This document shows positions 1-8,164 of a stretch of DNA of 64,000 nt, in pieces. The notes under the pieces are model-generated. The model was not told the origin of the DNA and did not search any database. It worked only from the letters and a program-made list of their open reading frames with translations. Numbering within the stretch: the first letter of the stretch is position 1; each line of letters opens with the position of its first letter. The translations under genes were made by a program, and so were the position numbers. Source of the stretch: Betaproteobacteria bacterium UBA1934 (GTDB taxonomy: Bacteria; Pseudomonadota; Gammaproteobacteria; Burkholderiales; Rhodocyclaceae); NCBI GenBank assembly GCA_002337055.1, contig DDFG01000005.1:706222-770221 (forward strand), in the 5' to 3' direction.

Positions 1-2180
1 GTTGTAGCTCCCTCTCTCACCCCGGAAAGCTACAATCGCCACGTTGATTGACACACGAGGACAGTGGTTGTAGCTCCCTCTCTCACCCCGGAAAGCTACA
101 ATTACCCAGGCAAGCTGGCTATCAAAACACGTGGTTGTAGCTCCCTCTCTCACCCCGGAAAGCTACAATTCTTGCGCGCCGCCCTGATACGACGCCGACG
201 GTTGTAGCTCCCTCTCTCACCCCGGAAAGCTACAATTACCCGCTAATCAGCGAAGAAGAAGCCGAAAGTTGTAGCTCCCTCTCTCACCCCGGAAAGCTAC
301 AATTCAGCGGAAGCAGGTGGAACGGTACGACAGGGTTGTAGCTCCCTCTCTCACCCCGGAAAGCTACAATTGGCTTCCTGTTGCGACGTAAGGCTCATGA
401 TGTTGTAGCTCCCTCTCTCACCCCGGAAAGCTACAATTGGTGCGCTATTAAGTAGCGCGGCACGCAAAGTTGTAGCTCCCTCTCTCACCCCGGAAAGCTA
501 CAATTCCGTCGCTGCATGGGTCGAGCGTGAAGCCGGTTGTAGCTCCCTCTCTCACCCCGGAAAGCTACAATTGGAAAGTCGTTACGCCTGCTGATGCATA
601 AGGTTGTAGCTCCCTCTCTCACCCCGGAAAGCTACAATTGGCTTCCTGTTGCGACGTAAGGCTCATGATGTTGTAGCTCCCTCTCTCACCCCGGAAAGCT
701 ACAATTTATGACGGCAAGACCACGCCGCGTACCGCCGGTTGTAGCTCCCTCTCTCACCCCGGAAAGCTACAATTTTTTCGCCCAACTGTTCGACCTGTTG
801 GGCGGTTGTAGCTCCCTCTCTCACCCCGGAAAGCTACAATTCCAAGGTGCAATACCTGTTGCGCCAGGCAAGTTGTAGCTCCCTCTCTCACCCCGGAAAG
901 CTACAATTACTGGGAAAATCGCAATCATCGAAAAGAATGTTGTAGCTCCCTCTCTCACCCCGGAAAGCTACAATTGCCGGTGCCGAGTTTGTCTGCGAGG
1001 TCGAAGTTGTAGCTCCCTCTCTCACCCCGGAAAGCTACAATTCGGCCTCGTCGCCTAACCTTGCGCGTATGAGTTGTAGCTCCCTCTCTCACCCCGGAAA
1101 GCTACAATTTTTCGTCCTTGCCATCGCCCAGCTCAATGGGTTGTAGCTCCCTCTCTCACCCCGGAAAGCTACAATTTTTGCCTTCCGACCACACGGCTTC
1201 GCTGTTGTTGTAGCTCCCTCTCTCACCCCGGAAAGCTACAATTTCCTCGGGAGTGGTTGATTTACCCAGACGTGTTGTAGCTCCCTCTCTCACCCCGGAA
1301 AGCTACAATTACGGCGGGCATAGGTACGGGCCGCATATGGGTTGTAGCTCCCTCTCTCACCCCGGAAAGCTACAATTTATTCAAATTTGATTCCCGTCAT
1401 CTGGCAAGTTGTAGCTCCCTCTCTCACCCCGGAAAGCTACAATTTTCGCTTCCTTCGCCTGGCGTTCGGAGAAGGTTGTAGCTCCCTCTCTCACCCCGGA
1501 AAGCTACAATTCATACGCGAGTTTCTGTATAGAAGTTTTCTGTTGTAGCTCCCTCTCTCACCCCGGAAAGCTACAATTCCTACTGGATCGGAGCACAGGC
1601 CGAATGCGGTTGTAGCTCCCTCTCTCACCCCGGAAAGCTACAATTGCGCCCGGTATTGCCTGCCACCGTCGCCAGGTTGTAGCTCCCTCTCTCACCCCGG
1701 AAAGCTACAATTCTATCCGTGCGGGTTTCCTGCCTGTTTCGTGTTGTAGCTCCCTCTCTCACCCCGGAAAGCTACAATTTTACGCTGGCAGGCCTGCCAA
1801 CTGGTTGGGGTTGTAGCTCCCTCTCTCACCCCGGAAAGCTACAATTCTGGCCGCTTCCATGTCTTGCACGGCGATTGTTGTAGCTCCCTCTCTCACCCCG
1901 GAAAGCTACAATTGTGGAGCTTTGGCCTGCCTTGGCCCCAGCAGTTGTAGCTCCCTCTCTCACCCCGGAAAGCTACAATTGCATTGTGCGTATAGATACG
2001 GCGTTCCTGAGTTGTAGCTCCCTCTCTCACCCCGGAAAGCTACAATTTCAGGTAAGCCATACCCTGTCAATGCCTCGGTTGTAGCTCCCTCTCTCACCCC
2101 GGAAAGCTACAATTCGCAGCATTCTGCGCATGCGTGATGCCCGGGTTGTAGCTCCCTCTCTCACCCCGGAAAGCTACAAT
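1..2180 (+). CRISPR. Type II-C CRISPR array, 33 repeats and 32 spacers (left end open)
   Basis: A near-identical 36-base repeat starting GTTGTAGCTCCC and ending AAGCTACAAT recurs at 1, 67, 134, 201, 268 and so on to 2145-2180. The period is 67 bases except for the first unit (66) and the unit starting at 670 (68). Spacers are 30-32 bases. In 31 of 32 cases the base after ACAAT is T, so the working repeat may be 37 bases. The repeat resembles the Neisseria meningitidis II-C repeat and is perfectly matched by the tracrRNA anti-repeat at 6835-6868. This fixes crRNA sense as the plus strand, convergent with the cas genes. Spacers at 371-401 and 639-669 are identical. The window begins at a repeat, so the leader and any further units are not visible. 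Confidence 0.98.
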
Positions 2181-2193
2181 TTGGCTGTGACCG

Positions 2194-2230
2194 ATTCCCC
2201 GCCCAGCCTGGCTGAGCGGGGAATTTTTTT
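2194..2230 (+). terminator. Intrinsic terminator of the CRISPR array
   Basis: ATTCCCCGC (2194-2202) and GCGGGGAAT (2216-2224) form a perfect 9-bp stem followed by a T run ending at 2230. It lies 14 bases after the last repeat and reads in the crRNA direction. It would stop array transcription before the opposing cas2 gene. Confidence 0.8.
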
Positions 2231-2244
2231 GTTGGAATCGCTCG

Positions 2245-2577
2245 TCAAAAGAGCAGCATCTGATTAGCCGAAACCTTTTTTTCCTGAAACAAGGGCATTC
2301 CGACCAGTAGGCGGATGCCGGCAAACTGCTTTTCGGTCACAGTCATGCAGCGCACCGATCCGGCTGGCGGCAAATTATCGACCAGGCGCTTGAGGTGTTT
2401 CTCCTGATCGTCGTTGCCATTGAGCAGTCGTCCATAGACGGACCACTGGATCATGTCGTACCCATCGTTGAGCAAGAAGCGGCGGAACTGTGCGTAGGCG
2501 CGTTTTTCGGTCTTGGTAACCATGGGCAGGTCGAAAAAGACGAGCAGTCGCATGAAACGTCGCGTCTCCCGGCTCAT
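2245..2577 (-). CDS. cas2: CRISPR-associated endonuclease Cas2 (type II-C)
   Basis: This 110-residue protein has the usual Cas2 size and opens with the ferredoxin-like first strand LLVFFDLPM, whose Asp (about residue 16) is the conserved Cas2 metal-site position. Cas2 forms the structural core of the Cas1-Cas2 spacer integrase. The gene is last in the order cas9-cas1-cas2, 3 bases after the cas1 stop, and ends 15 bases from the terminator of the array. The ATG at 2577 is used. A second Met at residue 9 (MRLLVFFDLP) is an equally plausible start. No csn2 or cas4 follows, as expected for subtype II-C. Confidence 0.95.
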   Translation of the reverse strand: MSRETRRFMRLLVFFDLPMVTKTEKRAYAQFRRFLLNDGYDMIQWSVYGRLLNGNDDQEKHLKRLVDNLPPAGSVRCMTVTEKQFAGIRLLVGMPLFQEKKVSANQMLLF

Positions 2578-2580
2578 GCC

Positions 2581-3483
2581 TCAGCATTCCAGCACGTGCG
2601 CGTGCAGGCCGATCAATTTGGGTAGATCGAGATTGCTATCATCCTGTTCGTAGAGGCGGGCGAGACTCTCCACAGCATACTCGATTGCCGAAAGCGCTGA
2701 CATCCTGCCTTGTGGCATGGCCACATCCACGTTAAGCAGGGCGACCAGCGAAGCCTTGTCCTGCGGCGCCAGGCCGCCTTCCGTAGCGGCATGGTGGTTG
2801 TGGACATGAAGGTCAACCAAGGGGCGGAAAGGCTCGATCAGATCGTCGGCCAGATTGAACGCGTTTTGTTCGCTGGCGTGAAACAAGCCGATAGGAGGAT
2901 GCAGGCCGTGTGCAACCAGACCGCGGGCGATGGCTCCACGAAATACGGCGTAGCCATAATCAAGCGCAGCGTTGGTCCAGCATTCTTCGGCGCGGTGGAA
3001 TCCTTGACCAAATAGTTGGGTGAAGTAGTAGGCTGCCGCCTGCCCTTCGAGATGGTCTGGGTCGCCGGAGCGGACGCGGTTGGCATAGGATTTCATGCGA
3101 TCCACGCCGTGTTTCTTGGACAGGTTCAGGCTTTGCGCCTGATTTTCAATCTTGCGCCTGACAATGTTCGCCCAAGCCTGCTTGGCCACGGGTTTGCCGA
3201 TGTCGAGTTGCTTGCGCATCAGGCGCGTAGTGCGGGAATGTGAGAGAAAGGGCAGGAAGACTCCGCTCGGCTGGTGGTTTTGGCCGGTGGCGTAGAGGCC
3301 GATTCCGTATTCGGCACACGCGGAAAGTACCGGATGAGAGAGTGTGATTTCCCGGTGATCGAGCACGATGACCGCAATGTCCTCGAAGGGCACAAAGGCC
3401 GTTTGCTCCTGTTCAATAGCGAGGGAAAAATGCTCCCGGCGCAGCCTGGCTGGCCGGGAAATCATCACGCTACGCCAACCCAC
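2581..3483 (-). CDS. cas1: CRISPR-associated integrase Cas1 (type II)
   Basis: A 300-residue Cas1 of the type II branch, beginning MGWRSVMISRPARL. The metal-binding triad typical of Cas1 is visible as Glu146 (DHLEGQAA), His202 (GLFHASEQ) and Asp214/Glu217 (LADDLIEPFRP). It catalyses insertion of new spacers together with Cas2. The start overlaps the cas9 3' end by 14 bases, so cas9, cas1 and cas2 are almost certainly one transcript. No defects are seen. Confidence 0.97.
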   Translation of the reverse strand: MGWRSVMISRPARLRREHFSLAIEQEQTAFVPFEDIAVIVLDHREITLSHPVLSACAEYGIGLYATGQNHQPSGVFLPFLSHSRTTRLMRKQLDIGKPVAKQAWANIVRRKIENQAQSLNLSKKHGVDRMKSYANRVRSGDPDHLEGQAAAYYFTQLFGQGFHRAEECWTNAALDYGYAVFRGAIARGLVAHGLHPPIGLFHASEQNAFNLADDLIEPFRPLVDLHVHNHHAATEGGLAPQDKASLVALLNVDVAMPQGRMSALSAIEYAVESLARLYEQDDSNLDLPKLIGLHAHVLEC

Positions 3484-6400
3484 GGCGCGGCTCCGGTTTG
3501 GCGGGGAAAATGTTGCCGAGTATGTCGACGTGAAACTTTTCGACGTTTAGCGCGGTTTTGACACCGATGCCGCGAATCAGTCCGTCATTCCCCACAGCGG
3601 AGTTTCGATCATGAATCCAGACTGCCAAATTCCCGGTTGCGCGGTCGCATCCCGCGTAATAGCCGACAATTGGGGTTTTTCCTTTCTGGGTTATGCGAAT
3701 TAGATCATTTGGGTGTAACGAGAAAAGCCACTCGTAGCTATCGTCAATCAGGTTCCAGTCAGACTCATCTTTTGCTTGAACAATTGCCCGGTTCGGCAAG
3801 CCTTTGACACGGTGGTGAACGTAGACCGGAACCAAGTGGAACTTTGCTGCCTTTGTAAACACATCTACACGCAACATGGTGTCGTTTTTGGCGATTCCGC
3901 CACGTACCGGAATGCCTGACAGTTTGTCGATCACCAACGTCACAGCGCGCACGATCGGGCCTGTCGGGTTGCCTTCGCGGTCGGGTTTTCGGAGTGGATC
4001 GCTGGCAGGGAAAGCCTTGTCACCCTTTCCGCCATGTGCCTCCAGGCGGGCACGGATTGCCGCATAGAGTTTTTCGTTGCGGTGCGGATCGACGAGATTC
4101 TCGAGATCCTTCAACGTCAGGCTGCCCAGCGGCACCTTTTGCGTTACGCCGCCTGTTGCACACAATCGCTCTGGTTGGGCGTATATGGTGTCTTTGTGCG
4201 CTGCACCGCCATTGCGTCTCTGAACGGCGCGAGAAACAAAGAGTGGTCGCAGCGCATCCAGTGCGGCATCGTCATAGCTGCCGAGGCGAGTCATCTCTTC
4301 GCGCAGCAACTCGAGATCGTCGATCTTCACCCGTGCCTCAAGTTCGTGGTGAAAGTGCGGCCATGGTTCGGGGAAGTACTGTTTTCCGACGATCTCTCCG
4401 GTGCTGGCGTCGACAAATCCGCCTCTGACCGGCGCCAGTTCCCGGTTCTTTGCGTAATCGGCCAGGCGCTTGACCATGCCATGTGTGCACGCCGCGACCA
4501 CGGCGGCATCGAGCGCGTGATGACGGTCGCTTTCACTGCGAATCTTGTTGATGCCCCAACGTGCGCGCAGAAAGGCGGTCATTTGTCCGCTCAGTACGAC
4601 GCAGCGCTTGGCGTCGCTGCGTGCATCCAGTTTCAGGTGGTGCTCAACGAAATTTTTGAAGAAGCGGCAGATGTAGCGGGTGTCGTTGAGATTGCGTTCT
4701 TTGAAGTCCTCGGATTCTTTCGGGCCGAAATCCTTTCGCAGCAGGCGGCTGCGTTTGGCGAGGCGGTAGGCTTTGTTGGATTCGACAAATGCCACGAACT
4801 GGAGCCAGCGCGGTTCATTGGTCGCGCCTCCGAGATATTCATAGGGGGTGCGGTCACTCTTGTCGCGGTTTTCTCGGGTAAGCACCAGCACTTTATTGTT
4901 CTTGCTGTTATCGAAACTTCGCGAGTAGGGCAGGGCGTGGTCGATTTCTGTATAACCGGCTTCCAGAAGTCGTCCAAGATCGATCGCTTGCTGTGAATAG
5001 GCGCACTTCCCCAGTTGCTCGCGATAGAGACGAAATTTCTCGAATTCACCACCAGCGGGTGGCTGTCCAAACTCTTCAACGAACAAGGCTTTGTCCCTTT
5101 CATTGCGTGCCTGGTATTCCTCCTGTTCTTTCTTGATCTTGTTCCGCTCGTCCAATGGACGCGACAGGTCGCGGGCCATTTCAATGTTGACCGCCATCGG
5201 CGAACCGTAGCGTCGGACCAGAGCGTTGACAACCTTGCGCGCCTGGTTCAGCGCACGCAGCACGACCGGATTGCGCGGGATGTCGGGGTCGTCGGCAAAT
5301 ACCATGCGGCCATCCTTGTCGCGTCCGGCATAGAGTGGCGGCAGGGTCTTGTGCTGGCCTTCGCCCGGCTTGTGCAGCTGGCTGTGGTGACCGTATTCCG
5401 GAATGGCCGCAACGGCATCGTCGTAGCGCATGCCTTTTTCCATCAACGGCACGATCTTGTACAACGCCTTCAGGGAGAGCGCGTGGAATTTGTCGAAGCG
5501 GATGTCGAGAAGTGCCTCGATCATCCGCTCACGGCTGGGCAGGGGCAGTTTGGCGAGTTCGGTGCGGGCTTCGTCATCGTCCTTGTAGACGCTGAGAATT
5601 TTTGCGATTTCGTCCAGTTTCTCCGGTTGACCGTCGAAGGCTGTCGCCGCGAGACCTTCCCACTCGGTTTCCAGCCCGGCGTTCTTGAGGGTGCTGCGGA
5701 GTTGTTGCCAGCCGGGAAATTTCACTAGCGCGCCGCCTTCCGGATCTTTTGCCTTGCCTTCGGTCTTCTGCTTTTCGCTGGGGTAGGAGAGGCCTGTGAA
5801 GCGGAACCCCTCTTTCGGTAGCAAGCCGGCTTTGTTCAATGCGGCGGCCAGTTGCTTGTAGGTGAAGTCGCCGGTCTGTTGATAGGGCAGGGGCATGGCA
5901 ATTGCCCGTTCTGCATCGTTGAGGGGGCGTGTGATGCCATCAATGACGATGCGCAGGTTGTTCAAGCGTGTCAGCCAGACATGTCGTTCAGCAGTGAAAC
6001 TGGCCTTCGGGGCGCGGTATTCCGACTTCTCGAAGGTGCATTTGCCGAGCATGTGAAGCAGATCAGCCCCTGACAGCGGCGGTTTTTGCTGCCAGAACAG
6101 GCCACTCTTGCGGTCACCCTTGCCGAGGATGATGATTTCCAACTCTGGAGTAGCCTGTGGATTGCCGAGTCGTCGTTGTTCAACAAACAGTCTGCTGAGT
6201 TCGTCGCCGAGAAGAACGCGCGACAGCGCTTTCGTGTATTCGCCTTGTTTGTTGCGTTGAGAATCGGGAAACTCGGACAGGACCATTTCTGCCGTGGTTC
6301 GGTAACCCTTTTCGGTCATGAGTCGGCGGGTGCCGGCCAGGCCTTGTTTGACCTTGCCGCCCTCACTCTTGGCGTCGTCTTCAGCCTGTTTTTCCTCCGC

Positions 6401-6793
6401 CCGACTCACCCAATGAAAACCGCGATGCTTGCACAAGTGGAAAATGGCTCGGGCCCATTCGTCGGGTTCCAGCTTCCGGTCCAGGCCCTGAACGCGCAAT
6501 TGCCACGGGGAAACCGCCGTGGGATTGGTGGGCTGGAAAAAGCGTTTGTCGTCGATCAGGCCATGGCGCTTGAGTTCGCGCGCAAGTTTCTTGAGCCGCC
6601 AGGCGCGCTGGGCGAGGCGGTGCCGGGCAAGTCGCGCCATGCGTCGGGTCAGATTGAGCGGGTCGCCTTCCTTGGCGGTTTCGGCTTTGTCGAAGGCGCG
6701 TACGCCCAGGTCGATGATGTGCTGTTCGCCAAGCACGCACCATCCAACAGAGGCGATTCCGATATCCAGACCGAGCGTGTAGGGGGTAGACAT
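3470..6793 (-). CDS. cas9: CRISPR RNA-guided nuclease Cas9 (type II-C)
   Basis: This 1107-residue protein is compact for Cas9, close to the 1082 residues of Neisseria Cas9. RuvC-I is at the N terminus (LGLDIGIASVGW, Asp10). The Arg-rich bridge helix follows at about 50-80, RuvC-II contains NIEMARD (Glu538), the HNH motif is EIDHALPYSRSF (Asp618, His619, Asn near 632), and RuvC-III contains HHALDA (His759, Asp762). All catalytic positions are intact, so it should cut both strands. The ATG at 6793 is chosen because GGAGG sits about 4 bases upstream. An in-frame ATG pair at 6808/6805 has no ribosome site. The tracrRNA is divergent, 40 bases away. PAM preference cannot be read from the sequence. 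Confidence 0.98.
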   Translation of the reverse strand: MSTPYTLGLDIGIASVGWCVLGEQHIIDLGVRAFDKAETAKEGDPLNLTRRMARLARHRLAQRAWRLKKLARELKRHGLIDDKRFFQPTNPTAVSPWQLRVQGLDRKLEPDEWARAIFHLCKHRGFHWVSRAEEKQAEDDAKSEGGKVKQGLAGTRRLMTEKGYRTTAEMVLSEFPDSQRNKQGEYTKALSRVLLGDELSRLFVEQRRLGNPQATPELEIIILGKGDRKSGLFWQQKPPLSGADLLHMLGKCTFEKSEYRAPKASFTAERHVWLTRLNNLRIVIDGITRPLNDAERAIAMPLPYQQTGDFTYKQLAAALNKAGLLPKEGFRFTGLSYPSEKQKTEGKAKDPEGGALVKFPGWQQLRSTLKNAGLETEWEGLAATAFDGQPEKLDEIAKILSVYKDDDEARTELAKLPLPSRERMIEALLDIRFDKFHALSLKALYKIVPLMEKGMRYDDAVAAIPEYGHHSQLHKPGEGQHKTLPPLYAGRDKDGRMVFADDPDIPRNPVVLRALNQARKVVNALVRRYGSPMAVNIEMARDLSRPLDERNKIKKEQEEYQARNERDKALFVEEFGQPPAGGEFEKFRLYREQLGKCAYSQQAIDLGRLLEAGYTEIDHALPYSRSFDNSKNNKVLVLTRENRDKSDRTPYEYLGGATNEPRWLQFVAFVESNKAYRLAKRSRLLRKDFGPKESEDFKERNLNDTRYICRFFKNFVEHHLKLDARSDAKRCVVLSGQMTAFLRARWGINKIRSESDRHHALDAAVVAACTHGMVKRLADYAKNRELAPVRGGFVDASTGEIVGKQYFPEPWPHFHHELEARVKIDDLELLREEMTRLGSYDDAALDALRPLFVSRAVQRRNGGAAHKDTIYAQPERLCATGGVTQKVPLGSLTLKDLENLVDPHRNEKLYAAIRARLEAHGGKGDKAFPASDPLRKPDREGNPTGPIVRAVTLVIDKLSGIPVRGGIAKNDTMLRVDVFTKAAKFHLVPVYVHHRVKGLPNRAIVQAKDESDWNLIDDSYEWLFSLHPNDLIRITQKGKTPIVGYYAGCDRATGNLAVWIHDRNSAVGNDGLIRGIGVKTALNVEKFHVDILGNIFPAKPEPRRGLA

Positions 6794-6821
6794 AAATCCT
6801 CCCATCATTATCCAAAGCGGG

Positions 6822-6827
6822 TAGAAT
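6822..6827 (+). promoter_or_regulatory. Candidate -10 element of the tracrRNA promoter
   Basis: TAGAAT lies 7 bases before the anti-repeat, at the right distance for a transcription start at the first pairing base. The -35 position overlaps the cas9 ribosome site and is not consensus. Confidence 0.45.
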
Positions 6828-6833
6828 ACGCCA

Positions 6834-6930
6834 CTTGTAGCTTTCCGGGGTGAGAGCCGTTGCTACAATAAGGTGTCTCTTCGGGGACGACCGAACCCGA
6901 CCCAGCAAGTTTTCTTGCTGGGTCTTTTTA
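6834..6930 (+). ncRNA. tracrRNA
   Basis: Bases 6835-6868 are an anti-repeat. TTGTAGCTTTCCGGGG is the exact complement of the repeat 3' half, the run through GTGAGAG pairs on, then a CCGTT bulge precedes GCTACAAT, which pairs with the repeat 5' end. A small nexus hairpin follows (GTCTC-TTCG-GGGAC, about 6873-6886). The RNA ends in a perfect 11-bp terminator hairpin (6899-6924) with a five-T tail. A -10-like TAGAAT at 6822-6827 suggests a start near 6834. No convincing -35 was seen. The total of roughly 97 bases is short for a II-C tracrRNA. Confidence 0.93.
6899..6929 (+). terminator. tracrRNA intrinsic terminator
   Basis: GACCCAGCAAG and CTTGCTGGGTC form a perfect 11-bp stem with a TTTT loop, followed by TTTTT. 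The hairpin doubles as the 3' stem-loop of the tracrRNA. Confidence 0.9.
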
Positions 6931-7000
6931 CTGTTGGCGACAGTGTCGGCGCGACAGGATGTTTCGGTCGTCCGGGCTGATCTGTCCTGATTGCCGTGCA

Positions 7001-8158
7001 ATGACCATGCTGACCGTCGATCCCCGTACCTTCCTGCTCGTTGCCAATCTGCTGGGGCTGCTTTGCGCCTGGGTGTTGTGGGTGCAGGCCAAGAGTTTTC
7101 CGCGGGATATCGTCGGTCTGGCGGATTGGGCCAAGGCCGTCGTGCTGATCGGTTGCGCGTCGGGTTTGGCGTCGCTTCGCGGATATTGGCCGGATGTCTT
7201 CTCGGTGGTGGGTGCTGCCGGCCTGCTGCTGGTCGGGCAGTTTCTGCTGATCGTCGGCTTGCTCCGCTATTCGGGCAAGCCGGTGCGTTGGCGGCCGACG
7301 CTGGATGTCAACGTTGCGCTGCTGATCCTGATCGTCTGGCTCACCTATGGGTCGCAGCATTATCAAGGTCGCGTCTTTGTGATGGCCTTGGCGCACATCG
7401 GCTTCTTCGCGGCCGGGGCGGTGTTGGCCTGGCGCACGCGGCCAACCGGCTTCGGTAGCCGCTTTCTCGCGGCCTTCTTTGTTTTGGGCGTGGTCGTCGC
7501 GGTCTGGCGCATTGCGACACTGCCTGCGGCGGTGAGCGAAAGCGACGAATTGTTCGACCATAACCCGATTCAGCAGATCTATCTCGGCATGTTTTCGCTC
7601 GGGGTATTGGGACTTTCCATCGGGTTCGTGTTGCTGGCCAACGAGCGCCTGCGCGCCGCTCTGGAATTCATGGCGACGCGCGATCCGATGACCTCGGCGC
7701 TGAACCGTCGCGCCTTCTTTGCGAGAACGGAAGTGGAGTGGGCGAGAAGTCAGCGCTCACATCGTGCGCTGGCGGTGGTGACTTCCGATATCGATTTTTT
7801 CAAGAAGGTGAACGATACGTACGGGCACCATGTCGGCGATCTGGTCATCAAGGATTTTGCCGCGCGCACCGGGGCCATGTTGCGCGTGCCCGATATCCTT
7901 GCCCGTTTCGGCGGCGAGGAATTCGTGATTCTCCTGCCCGAGACCGGTTTGGTCGAAGCGCGGCAGGTGGCCGAGCGCATCCGCAAGGAAATCGAAAAGA
8001 AGCGCGATGCCGCCTTGCCTGCCTACACCGTCAGTCTGGGCGTGGCGGCCACGCTGGGCGAGCCGGGACAGGCGGCCGACATCGAAGCGCTGTTGGCCGA
8101 GGCCGATGCGGCCCTGTATCGCGCCAAGCAGAATGGCCGTAACCGGGTGGAGACGTGA
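7001..8158 (+). CDS. Membrane-bound diguanylate cyclase (GGDEF domain)
   Basis: The N-terminal half carries six or seven hydrophobic segments, a membrane sensor module of no family I can name. The C-terminal half (about 225-385) is a GGDEF domain with the active-site motif GGEEF near 304-308. An RxxD inhibitory site (RVPD) lies five residues before it, so the enzyme should make c-di-GMP and be product-inhibited. The domain also shows DFFKKVNDTYGHHVGD, the usual substrate-binding helix. Starts at 6959 (14 residues longer), 7001 and 7007 are all possible and none has a good ribosome site. The gene follows the tracrRNA terminator directly and has no obvious partner. Confidence 0.9.
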   Translation: MTMLTVDPRTFLLVANLLGLLCAWVLWVQAKSFPRDIVGLADWAKAVVLIGCASGLASLRGYWPDVFSVVGAAGLLLVGQFLLIVGLLRYSGKPVRWRPTLDVNVALLILIVWLTYGSQHYQGRVFVMALAHIGFFAAGAVLAWRTRPTGFGSRFLAAFFVLGVVVAVWRIATLPAAVSESDELFDHNPIQQIYLGMFSLGVLGLSIGFVLLANERLRAALEFMATRDPMTSALNRRAFFARTEVEWARSQRSHRALAVVTSDIDFFKKVNDTYGHHVGDLVIKDFAARTGAMLRVPDILARFGGEEFVILLPETGLVEARQVAERIRKEIEKKRDAALPAYTVSLGVAATLGEPGQAADIEALLAEADAALYRAKQNGRNRVET

Positions 8159-8164
8159 GCCGCC

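Noticed and set aside
2094..2324. Minus-strand open frame running through the last repeats and the array terminator
   Set aside because: It is made of CRISPR repeats, spacer and terminator sequence and has no ribosome site or homology signature.
6794..6808. Upstream ATG pair extending Cas9 by five residues
   Set aside because: The extra codons overlap the GGAGG ribosome site of the ATG at 6793, and the family starts with the RuvC strand close to that ATG.
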